7,612 nt of DNA from Chloroflexota bacterium (lineage in GTDB: Bacteria; Chloroflexota; Dehalococcoidia; DSTF01; RBG-16-68-14), in contig JACZTE010000035.1 of NCBI GenBank assembly GCA_022573935.1, forward strand, positions 1 through 7,612, in the 5' to 3' direction. The notes under the pieces were generated by a model. The model saw only the letters and a program-made list of their open reading frames with translations, was not told where the DNA came from and did no database searches. The position numbers and the translations under genes are program-made. The stretch's first letter is position 1; every line of letters starts with the position of its first letter. Shown piece after piece: positions 1 to 4,411 of the stretch.

Positions 1-326
1 AACGGGGTGTCGAATGCTATATACACAAAACTAAACGTGTAGATATAACAAAAGCCCTAAAATCGCTCAGAGATATCGGCATTGATCGATTACTGGTTGA
101 AGGCGGTGGTACACTCAACTTTGAATTGCTACGTCTCGGGCTGGTAGATGAGTTGACAGCTTATGTTGCGCCGATGGTGTTTGGAGGTGAATCCGCTCCT
201 ACAATGGTAGCAGGCCAGGGCTTTACTCGAGGCGAAGCCATCCCCTTGAAACTTATCAATACAGAAGCTTGGGAAGATGGTGGCGTACTACTGCAATATA
301 AAGCAAGTTTTCCAGTGGTTGAGTAA
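1..326 (+). CDS. Riboflavin-pathway reductase (RibD C-terminal domain family), 5'-truncated by window edge
   Basis: The open frame enters from the left edge (first full codon at position 3) and ends at TAA 324-326, leaving about 107 C-terminal residues. The visible protein carries the family block VEGGGTLNFELL, then GLVDEL, YVAPMVFGG, a SAPT segment and GGVLLQYK near the end. These are typical of the RibD_C/dihydrofolate-reductase fold, which uses NAD(P)H to reduce the ribosylamino side chain of the diaminopyrimidine intermediate in riboflavin synthesis. The ending resembles the single-domain archaeal/fungal-type reductase (2,5-diamino-6-ribosylamino-4(3H)-pyrimidinone 5'-phosphate reductase). 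Because the N-terminus is outside the window, a bifunctional RibD with an N-terminal deaminase cannot be excluded. A ribA fragment follows 26 nt downstream, supporting a riboflavin role. The gene is clearly more AT-rich than the genes right of 1170, which suggests transfer or a different source. Confidence 0.8.
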   Translation, partial: RGVECYIHKTKRVDITKALKSLRDIGIDRLLVEGGGTLNFELLRLGLVDELTAYVAPMVFGGESAPTMVAGQGFTRGEAIPLKLINTEAWEDGGVLLQYKASFPVVE

Positions 327-352
327 TCCCACCCACAATTATTAGAGGTACC

Positions 353-649
353 ATGACAACATTTACACATGGATTTCTCGAAGAACTGATCGAGGAAAAC
401 CGCAATCACAAATGGGACGGTATCGGGCGGCATAAAGTTTGTGTACGCCTAGAAGCGGTTGCCGAATTGCCTTCGCGCTTCGGCGATTTTCACATCGTGG
501 CATTTTGGAATAACCGTGATGAGAAAGACCATGCCGCCATCGTTAAAGGAGAAATCATCGCAGCCGAAAACGTGCCTGTCCGCATGCATTCCGAGTGCCT
601 GACCGGCGATGTCTTCGGCAGCAGTGTGGCCCTCTCACGAAGTGGATAG
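353..649 (+). pseudogene. ribA: GTP cyclohydrolase II (RibA), truncated after the first zinc cysteine
   Basis: The start ATG has an AGAGG ribosome site a few bases upstream. The 98-residue product matches the N-terminal part of GTP cyclohydrolase II, which opens GTP to the diaminopyrimidine that starts riboflavin synthesis. Visible hallmarks are LPSRFGDFHIVAF (39-51), HAAIVKGEI (60-68) and the signature VRMHSECLTGDVFGS (76-90). In the family this is followed by a Cys-x-Cys-Gly motif, which with the Cys of HSEC (C82 here) binds the catalytic zinc, and then by a catalytic domain of some 100 residues. Here the frame diverges right after GDVFGS (codon 90, 620-622), adds eight unrelated residues and stops at 647-649. 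Neither other forward frame restores the domain; one reads a short CGPL before a TAG. A functional enzyme is therefore not encoded. It sits 26 nt after the riboflavin reductase and probably once formed an operon with it. Confidence 0.75.
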
Positions 650-785
650 GAAGGCTAAACTAGAGAAAGAGAAACAGATGCGCACAACGGCATGAGCCAG
701 GAGGGCCTGAGTTGGAAGATTGATCATGCGATGCCTCGAAGTCCATGTCGTACACTTCCGATAGCTTAGTTCAAGGAGGAAATCG
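650..785. other. Spacer holding the unexplained ribA break and the leader of the lipoprotein gene
   Basis: I see no coding sequence, RNA gene or repeat here. The stretch begins just past the point where ribA similarity ends and closes with a strong ribosome binding site at 773-780. A TACACT at 751-756 could be a -10 element, but no -35 sits at a sensible distance, so I do not call a promoter. Confidence 0.4.
773..780 (+). promoter_or_regulatory. Strong Shine-Dalgarno for the interrupted lipoprotein gene
   Basis: AAGGAGGA lies 5 nt before the ATG at 786. This near-perfect anti-16S match, together with the lipoprotein signal peptide that follows, shows that 786 was a genuine translation start even though the reading frame stops after 33 codons. 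Confidence 0.7.
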
Positions 786-1163
786 ATGAAGCGCTACGTA
801 CTAATCGCCGGGTTATTGGTGCTGTTCTCCCTAGCGGCCGGCTGCTCATTGGGTGGCGGGAATGATGAGAGCGATCTGCCTACCTAAACCGAGGTGCAGC
901 AAGAGCCTGACGACGGCGGGACTCCCGTTGACTGCGCCGCATCATTACGTGCCGGCTGCCAGGTGACCATAATGAACCTGGGCGGTGACTCCGTGCTCAT
1001 CCGCGAAACCCCTTCCACGACTGCGACCACAGTAGGACCTGTAAGGAACGGCACGATGGCCGTCATCTTGAGTGGCCCAACGGACGCTGAAGGCCGAACG
1101 TGGTACGAGATTCAGACGTCAGAAATATCAGGCTTTACGGAATCGAGGTTCCTCTTCCCGTAA
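786..1163 (+). pseudogene. SH3b-domain lipoprotein gene interrupted by an in-frame TAA
   Basis: From ATG 786 the frame encodes a textbook lipoprotein signal peptide: MKRY, a hydrophobic run, then the lipobox LAAGC with the lipidated Cys at residue 20. A glycine- and acid-rich linker follows. TAA at 885-887 (codon 34) interrupts it. The same frame then stays open to TAA 1161-1163 and encodes a second linker and a bacterial SH3-like (SH3b) domain at about residues 66-123. That domain shows the usual landmarks: VLIRETPS, then TVGPVRNGTMAVIL, then WYEIQ and SGFTESRFL. Restoring codon 34 gives a continuous 125-residue surface lipoprotein. SH3b domains usually bind cell-wall or peptide ligands, but the ligand here is unknown. 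A single C-to-T change (CAA to TAA) would explain the stop. Alternatives are a sequencing error, stop-codon read-through, or internal re-initiation, although no good start with a ribosome site follows the stop. Confidence 0.7.
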
Positions 1164-1173
1164 GGAACCGAAA

Positions 1174-1188
1174 GCCGGCCGGGCCGGC
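1174..1188. repeat. Perfect GC palindrome just after the lipoprotein pseudogene
   Basis: GCCGGC is followed by CGG and GCCGGC again, so transcripts of either strand can fold a 6-bp all-GC stem with a 3-nt loop, only 10 nt after the stop at 1163. No U-run follows, so it is at most a weak or factor-assisted terminator. Confidence 0.35.
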
Positions 1189-1393
1189 GGTCGCTTCTGC
1201 GCGTCAACGGACGTGGGCGCTCAAGGGTCCAGGGTCTACCTCGCCGGCGATCGCGGTCTCTTTGGGAGGGTCTCATCCGCAAAACTGCATACTGATGGCC
1301 ACGTTGACAGCCAGGCCGACGGACAGATAGGATGCACAGGCGGACGCCCACGGCCTGAGAGGTGGTCGCATCGTATCTGTGTGGACGCCTGTA

Positions 1394-1421
1394 GAGGGGG
1401 CAATCCCCTCCAGCTCCACCA
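1394..1421 (+). other. tRNA/tmRNA 3'-end remnant, possible attachment-site scar
   Basis: The geometry is exactly that of the last 28 nt of a tRNA or tmRNA gene: a 5-bp T-stem (GAGGG 1394-1398, CCCTC 1406-1410), a 7-nt T-loop (GGCAATC 1399-1405), a 7-nt acceptor strand CAGCTCC (1411-1417), discriminator A and encoded CCA (1419-1421). The CAGCTCCACCA ending is the one found in many tmRNA (ssrA) and some tRNA-Ala genes. The loop matches the T-loop consensus at CAATC but has GG where TT is normal. No complementary 5' acceptor (such as GGAGCTG or GGGGCTG) lies upstream, and no D-arm, anticodon arm or tmRNA tag frame is visible. I therefore read it as an orphan 3' end, as integrative elements leave when they insert into such a gene. 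Confidence 0.45.
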
Positions 1422-1437
1422 GTGAATCGAGTGCGCG

Positions 1438-1458
1438 GCGCCCCGGCCTTCGGGGCGC
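1438..1458. repeat. GC-rich hairpin ahead of the MgtC-family gene
   Basis: GCGCCCCG (1438-1445) pairs perfectly with CGGGGCGC (1451-1458) around the 5-nt loop GCCTT, giving an 8-bp all-GC stem. There is no U-run after it on either strand. It ends 27 nt before the GTG start of the MgtC-family gene, so it could lie in that gene's leader or be an attenuator-like structure; the sequence does not decide. Confidence 0.4.
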
Positions 1459-1485
1459 TCGCTGCTTCGGGCGAGGACGATACAG

Positions 1486-1977
1486 GTGGACTTTTTCGAG
1501 CAAACTGAGCTGGTAGGCAAGCTGCTCCTGTCGGCGTTCTGCGGCGCCGTGATCGGCTGGCAGCGCGACCGGCGGCAGTACGTCGCCGGCCTGCGCACGA
1601 TGGCGCTCGTCGCGACCGGCGCCTCGCTCTTCACCGGCGCCAACGAGGTGCTCGGCGACGACCGAGTTGTCGCCAACATCGTCACCGGCATCGGCTTCCT
1701 GGGGGCGGGCATCATCTTCCGCGAAGGCGCGACCGTACGCGGTATCACCACCGCCGCCACCATCTGGGCCGTGGCCGCGATCGGCGTCGCTATCGGCCTC
1801 GAGCTTTATCTTGTGGCGCTGGTGGCAACGCCGCTGGTCTTCCTGATCCTGGAGATGCGCCCGCTCTCCCAGTACCTTGCCGGTCATAGGCCGAGGCCGC
1901 CGCTGCCGAACATGCTGTGGCGGAACCGTGGTTCGGCTGATGACGAAGACGAGGGGAGAGAACGTACGGAAGACTGA
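1486..1977 (+). CDS. MgtC/SapB-family inner-membrane protein
   Basis: This 163-residue protein shows the MgtC/SapB signature: GLRTMALVATGASLF (35-49), the glycine-rich GIGFLGAGIIFREGATVRG (68-86) and TTAATIWAVAAIG (88-100). About five hydrophobic segments can be seen, at roughly 9-25, 37-51, 64-79, 88-104 and 107-123. A charged, acidic cytoplasmic tail of about 40 residues follows (ending ADDEDEGRERTED). Known members help bacteria cope with low magnesium or intramacrophage conditions, and some act by binding the F-type ATP synthase. Most environmental homologues have no proven function, and this one lacks the long C-terminal soluble domain of Salmonella MgtC. The start is GTG with a weak GAGG upstream (1473-1476). 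Where early family members usually have a Glu-Arg pair after the first helix, this one has Gln-Arg (GWQRD). The hydrolase gene follows after 42 nt in the same direction and may be co-transcribed. Confidence 0.88.
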   Translation: MDFFEQTELVGKLLLSAFCGAVIGWQRDRRQYVAGLRTMALVATGASLFTGANEVLGDDRVVANIVTGIGFLGAGIIFREGATVRGITTAATIWAVAAIGVAIGLELYLVALVATPLVFLILEMRPLSQYLAGHRPRPPLPNMLWRNRGSADDEDEGRERTED

Positions 1978-2019
1978 GGCGTTCACCGTGCTTGATCTAC
2001 TCCCTGCACCTCGTTCATC

Positions 2020-2793
2020 ATGCCTGTAGCGATGCAACAAGCTGGCCGTTACCACCGACACCTGTTCATCGGCGCGCTGCTCCTGGCCGTCCTGGCATCT
2101 GGCTGCGCGGGAAGCGAGGGGCCGCCGGGCGATTCGGACGGCGAGGCGACGATCGTGCACAGCGGCGAGGACGAGGCGATCGGCATCCCGTTCCAGGATG
2201 ACGGCACGCTGATCACGCTGCGCGGCCACTTCTACGGCCCCCTGAACGAGGTTGGGGTGATCCTCAGCCATATGCTGCCCAGCGACCAGTCCGCCTGGTC
2301 CGATTTCGCGGCGGAGCTGGCCGAGGAAGACTATGCTGTCGTCACCTTCGATTTCCGTGGCTTCGGCGAGACGGGCGGCGAGAGGGCCCTGAGCAAGCTG
2401 GACGAAGACCTCTCCAGGGTGGTGCGCGCTCTGCGCGATCGCGGCAAGCAGCAGATATTCCTCATCGGCGCGAGCATGGGCGGCACCGCCTCGCTGGTGG
2501 TGGCAGCGCGCGAAGATCTGGCCGGCGTGGTCGCGATCTCTGCCCCTGCGCAGTTCGAGGACCAGGACGCGCTAGCTGCGGTAGCGAGCATCACCGAGCC
2601 GAAGCTCTTCATCGCGAGCGAGGACGACACGGCGGCGGCGACTAGCCTCGCGGCGCTCATCGGGGCGTCCGGCGAGCCGAAGGACGAACAGGTCTACACT
2701 GGCTCCGCGCACGGCACTGACTTGCTCCAGGGGGAGCACGCCGCCGCGATTCTCGAACTGATCCTAGCGTTCCTGAGAGAGCACAGCTCCTAG
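2020..2793 (+). CDS. Lipoprotein alpha/beta hydrolase (serine hydrolase/esterase-like)
   Basis: The N-terminus has a basic stretch, a hydrophobic run and the lipobox-like LASGC, giving a lipidated Cys29 and anchoring the enzyme outside the cytoplasmic membrane. A Gly/Asp-rich linker reaches about residue 55. The alpha/beta-hydrolase core then follows: oxyanion-region SHMLPSDQSAW (83-93), TFDFRGFGETGG (109-120), nucleophile elbow G-A-S-M-G with Ser152, acidic residue in ASEDD (Asp202 or 203) and catalytic His231 in GSAHGTDLL. All triad positions are present, so it should be an active hydrolase; the substrate cannot be told and the lid region is minimal. Length (257) fits a dienelactone-hydrolase/esterase-sized member. 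The ATG at 2020 has no clear ribosome site; a second ATG at 2032 would still leave a full signal peptide. Its TAG stop overlaps the stop of the convergent coiled-coil gene. Confidence 0.87.
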   Translation: MPVAMQQAGRYHRHLFIGALLLAVLASGCAGSEGPPGDSDGEATIVHSGEDEAIGIPFQDDGTLITLRGHFYGPLNEVGVILSHMLPSDQSAWSDFAAELAEEDYAVVTFDFRGFGETGGERALSKLDEDLSRVVRALRDRGKQQIFLIGASMGGTASLVVAAREDLAGVVAISAPAQFEDQDALAAVASITEPKLFIASEDDTAAATSLAALIGASGEPKDEQVYTGSAHGTDLLQGEHAAAILELILAFLREHSS

Positions 2794-3347
2794 AACGTCC
2801 GCTCCGGGGCGTCTTCCCCGTCCGTGGGGGTTTCTTCTGATGTATGCTCCAGCGTCCCGATGCCGGAGCGTACGCTGCTCATGAACGCGTCTAGCTGCTG
2901 CTCCAGCTTGCGCAGCATCTCCAGCGCGTAGCGGTCGGCTTCGTCCATCTGCTCGGAGGCGAGACGCTTGCCCTCCAGCCGCTTCTCCTCCACCTCCTTC
3001 TGTACCTCCTCCAGCAGCCGCTGCGCCTCATTCTGCGCCTGAGCGATGACCTGCTCCCCGCGCACCTCGGCCGACTTCGTCACCTCGGACTCGCTGATCC
3101 GGCGCTCCACCTCCTCATCGGCGCGCGCCAGCCGCAGGGCCACCTCCTCATCCGCCTGGGCCAGCACCTCTTCTTTGTGGCTCAACACCTCCTGCGCTTC
3201 TCGCACCTCGGCGGGCACGGTAGCGCGGAGCTGGTCTATGAAGTCGAGCAGGCGGCGGCGGTCGATGACGACGGCGGTACCGATGGGCAGGCGTCGCGCC
3301 TCGCCGATGAGTTCCTCCAGCCGATCGATGAGATGTAGTAGGTCGAT
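2790..3347 (-). CDS. SepIVA/DivIVA-like coiled-coil protein, probable non-AUG start
   Basis: The product is a charged, mostly helical coiled-coil protein with no membrane segment. Its N-terminal block reads DLLHLIDRLEELIGEARRLP, then IGTAVVIDRRRLLDFIDQLR and VPAEVREAQEVL. A long Glu/Ala/Arg-rich coil follows, then EADRYALEMLRKLEQQLDAF and SSVRSGIGTL near the end. This plan matches, from memory, the actinobacterial DivIVA-like septation factor SepIVA, whose gene lies close to coaD, and related Chloroflexota proteins often misnamed ATP synthase subunit b. The first canonical start in frame (GTG 3218) would delete the conserved N-terminal block. No ATG, GTG or TTG exists upstream in the open frame. 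AUC at 3347 lies 5 nt after the ideal site GGGAGG (3358-3353) and gives about 185 residues. AUC 3350, or a CUG at 3362 overlapping the coaD stop as CTGA, are alternatives. A role in polar or septal envelope growth is inference. Confidence 0.7.
   Translation of the reverse strand: MDLLHLIDRLEELIGEARRLPIGTAVVIDRRRLLDFIDQLRATVPAEVREAQEVLSHKEEVLAQADEEVALRLARADEEVERRISESEVTKSAEVRGEQVIAQAQNEAQRLLEEVQKEVEEKRLEGKRLASEQMDEADRYALEMLRKLEQQLDAFMSSVRSGIGTLEHTSEETPTDGEDAPERTF
2815..2838 (+). terminator. Possible intrinsic terminator of the MgtC/hydrolase transcript
   Basis: CCCC (2816-2819) can pair with GGGG (2826-2829) around a 6-nt loop, and a T-rich tract TTTCTTCT follows at 2831-2838. The stem is short, so the call is weak. 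It lies inside the 3' end of the opposite-strand coiled-coil gene, about 22 nt beyond the hydrolase stop, because the two genes leave no intergenic space. Confidence 0.3.
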
Positions 3348-3352
3348 GATGG

Positions 3353-3359
3353 CCTCCCT
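3353..3359 (-). promoter_or_regulatory. Shine-Dalgarno supporting an upstream non-AUG start
   Basis: AGGGAGG, read on the minus strand from 3359 to 3353, overlaps the coaD TGA stop and is a strong ribosome site. The only codons at a normal distance downstream are AUC (3350 and 3347); no canonical start lies within 130 nt. This argues that translation of the coiled-coil gene begins here, coupled to coaD, and not at GTG 3218. Confidence 0.6.
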
Positions 3360-3847
3360 CAGGACGCCTGGCCCTGCGCGAGCTTCGTCCGCAGCGCTTC
3401 CGCCACGTGGCCAGGCACCAAGTCGGTCACATCATACCCCAGCCTGGCTACTTCGCGGATGCGACTGCCGCTGATAAAGAGGTGTCCCAGGCTGGCCATC
3501 AGATAGACCGATTCGATCTCCGGCGCCATGCGCTTGTTCATCAGCGCCATATCGAACTCAGCCTCGAAGCCGGTGACGGCGCGGATGCCCCGCACTAACA
3601 CGCCCGCCGATTCTTGGCGGGCGAAATCGACGATCAGCCCCTTGAACGACTTCACGGTGACGTTTGGGCGGTCTTCCACCGCCTTGGCGAAGAGCTGTAT
3701 CCGCTCCTCCGTGCTGAAGAGAGGGCCGGAGGAAAGATCGTATACGGCTACGATCAGGTTGTCGAACAGGGAGGCGGCGCGCTGGACGATATCTACGTGT
3801 CCGATGGTGACCGGGTCGAAGCGGCCGGGAAAGATTGCGGTGGCCAA
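3359..3847 (-). CDS. coaD: Phosphopantetheine adenylyltransferase (CoaD)
   Basis: CoaD transfers AMP from ATP to 4'-phosphopantetheine, the penultimate step of coenzyme A synthesis in the cytoplasm. The 162 residues are the normal bacterial length. Visible motifs: AIFPGRFDPVTIGHVDI with the TxGH nucleotidyltransferase signature (Thr14, His17), PLFSTEER (42-49), VRGIRAVTGFEAEFDMALMN (85-104) and the C-terminal FISGSRIREVA (124-134), matching the family's ISSS-type ATP-contact motif with one Ser replaced by Gly. One oddity: in the loop that in E. coli reads SKKP and contains active-site Lys42, this protein has SSGP (39-42), so the Lys is absent. Start is TTG 3847, chosen because AGGAGGGAAC lies 7 nt upstream (3860-3851) and because it gives the standard N-terminus. 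It lies 20 nt after rsmD and directly before the coiled-coil gene, in one operon. Confidence 0.95.
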   Translation of the reverse strand: MATAIFPGRFDPVTIGHVDIVQRAASLFDNLIVAVYDLSSGPLFSTEERIQLFAKAVEDRPNVTVKSFKGLIVDFARQESAGVLVRGIRAVTGFEAEFDMALMNKRMAPEIESVYLMASLGHLFISGSRIREVARLGYDVTDLVPGHVAEALRTKLAQGQAS

Positions 3848-3867
3848 GGCGTTCCCTCCTGACGTTG

Positions 3868-4407
3868 CTAGCGGCGGTAGATCGACACGAGCGTGTCCCC
3901 GTAGCGGCGGCTCCAGGTTAGCTCCAGTGGCGGCAGCTCCTGGGGCGGCCCGCGTCGATAGCTCTGCTCCAGCACCAGCGTCGCCTCGGAGCCAACCAGC
4001 GCCGAGGCGGCGATGCGTTCCAGGGTAGCAGGCGCGGCGTCGTCATCGTAGGGCGGATCGGCCAGCAGCAGCGAATAGGGTTCCGCCAGCCGCTCGGGGG
4101 CTCGCTCCGCCGCCATCCGATGCACGCGACCTCGTTCCGCTAGTGCTGTCAGCATCAGGTTCTCCCGAATGACGGCGACGTTCGCCCCGTCGCGTTCCAC
4201 AAAGTCGCACCAGCCGCCTCCGCGGCTCAGCGCCTCGATGCCGAGAGCGCCGCTGCCGGCGTAGAGGTCCAACACCCGCGAGAGGTCTGCCTCCTGCGCC
4301 TCCAGCGCATCGAAGATGGCGCCCCGCACCAGGTCTGTCGTGGGCCGCACTCCCTTCCGCGGGCTCTTCAGGCGGCGGCCGCGGGCTGCTCCGCCGGTAA
4401 CGCGCAC
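3868..4407 (-). CDS. rsmD: 16S rRNA (guanine966-N2)-methyltransferase RsmD
   Basis: RsmD methylates G966 of 16S rRNA during 30S assembly, using S-adenosylmethionine. The 179-residue length fits the family. Motifs in order: MRVTGGAARGRRLKSP at the N-terminus (the usual R-I/V-x-GG...GR-L basic block), RPTTDLVRGAIFDAL (21-35), SAM-binding motif I DLYAGSGALGIEALSRG (47-63), acidic FVERD (69-73) and the N-methyltransferase catalytic motif DPPY (117-120). Start is GTG 4407, only 4 nt after the TAG of the upstream GH18-like gene, so translation is probably coupled. The rsmD-coaD pairing is one of the commonest gene neighbourhoods in bacteria and supports both names. Confidence 0.94.
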   Translation of the reverse strand: MRVTGGAARGRRLKSPRKGVRPTTDLVRGAIFDALEAQEADLSRVLDLYAGSGALGIEALSRGGGWCDFVERDGANVAVIRENLMLTALAERGRVHRMAAERAPERLAEPYSLLLADPPYDDDAAPATLERIAASALVGSEATLVLEQSYRRGPPQELPPLELTWSRRYGDTLVSIYRR

Positions 4408-4411
4408 GAGC

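Larger units (their letters stand above)
1164..1485. other. Non-coding spacer with two GC hairpins and a tRNA/tmRNA 3'-end-like element
   Basis: No credible gene lies here; the open frames crossing it on both strands lack ribosome sites and recognisable domains. It contains a palindrome at 1174-1188, the tRNA/tmRNA-like 3' end at 1394-1421 and a hairpin at 1438-1458, each listed separately. GC content rises to the level of the right-hand core genes within this stretch. Confidence 0.5.

Noticed and set aside
623..664. ribA continued by a simple +1 or -1 frameshift
   Set aside because: The frame containing CGPL stops at a TAG within about a dozen codons and the residues after it do not resemble the catalytic domain; the remaining frame shows no similarity.
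894..1163. SH3b domain as an independent short gene starting around the non-canonical codons or ATG 972
   Set aside because: No ribosome site precedes it, it would lack a signal peptide, and it is exactly in frame with the lipoprotein start at 786, so an interrupted single gene is the simpler reading.
1346..1421. A complete tRNA gene ending at the encoded CCA
   Set aside because: The 5' acceptor position reads GCCCACG, which does not pair with CAGCTCC, and no D-arm or anticodon arm folds. Only the last 28 nt fit.
1164..1421. A complete tmRNA gene
   Set aside because: Too short, no tag-peptide frame ending in the usual Ala-Ala plus stop, and no 5' GGGG-type acceptor strand. Only the 3' end is tmRNA-like.
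1273..2271. Long minus-strand open frame opposite the MgtC-family and hydrolase genes
   Set aside because: It is a high-GC shadow: no ribosome site, Arg/His/Asp-rich low-complexity translation and no domain. Its C-terminal stretch resembles the protein fragments typically produced by translating the antisense of a tRNA, which led to the 1394-1421 element.
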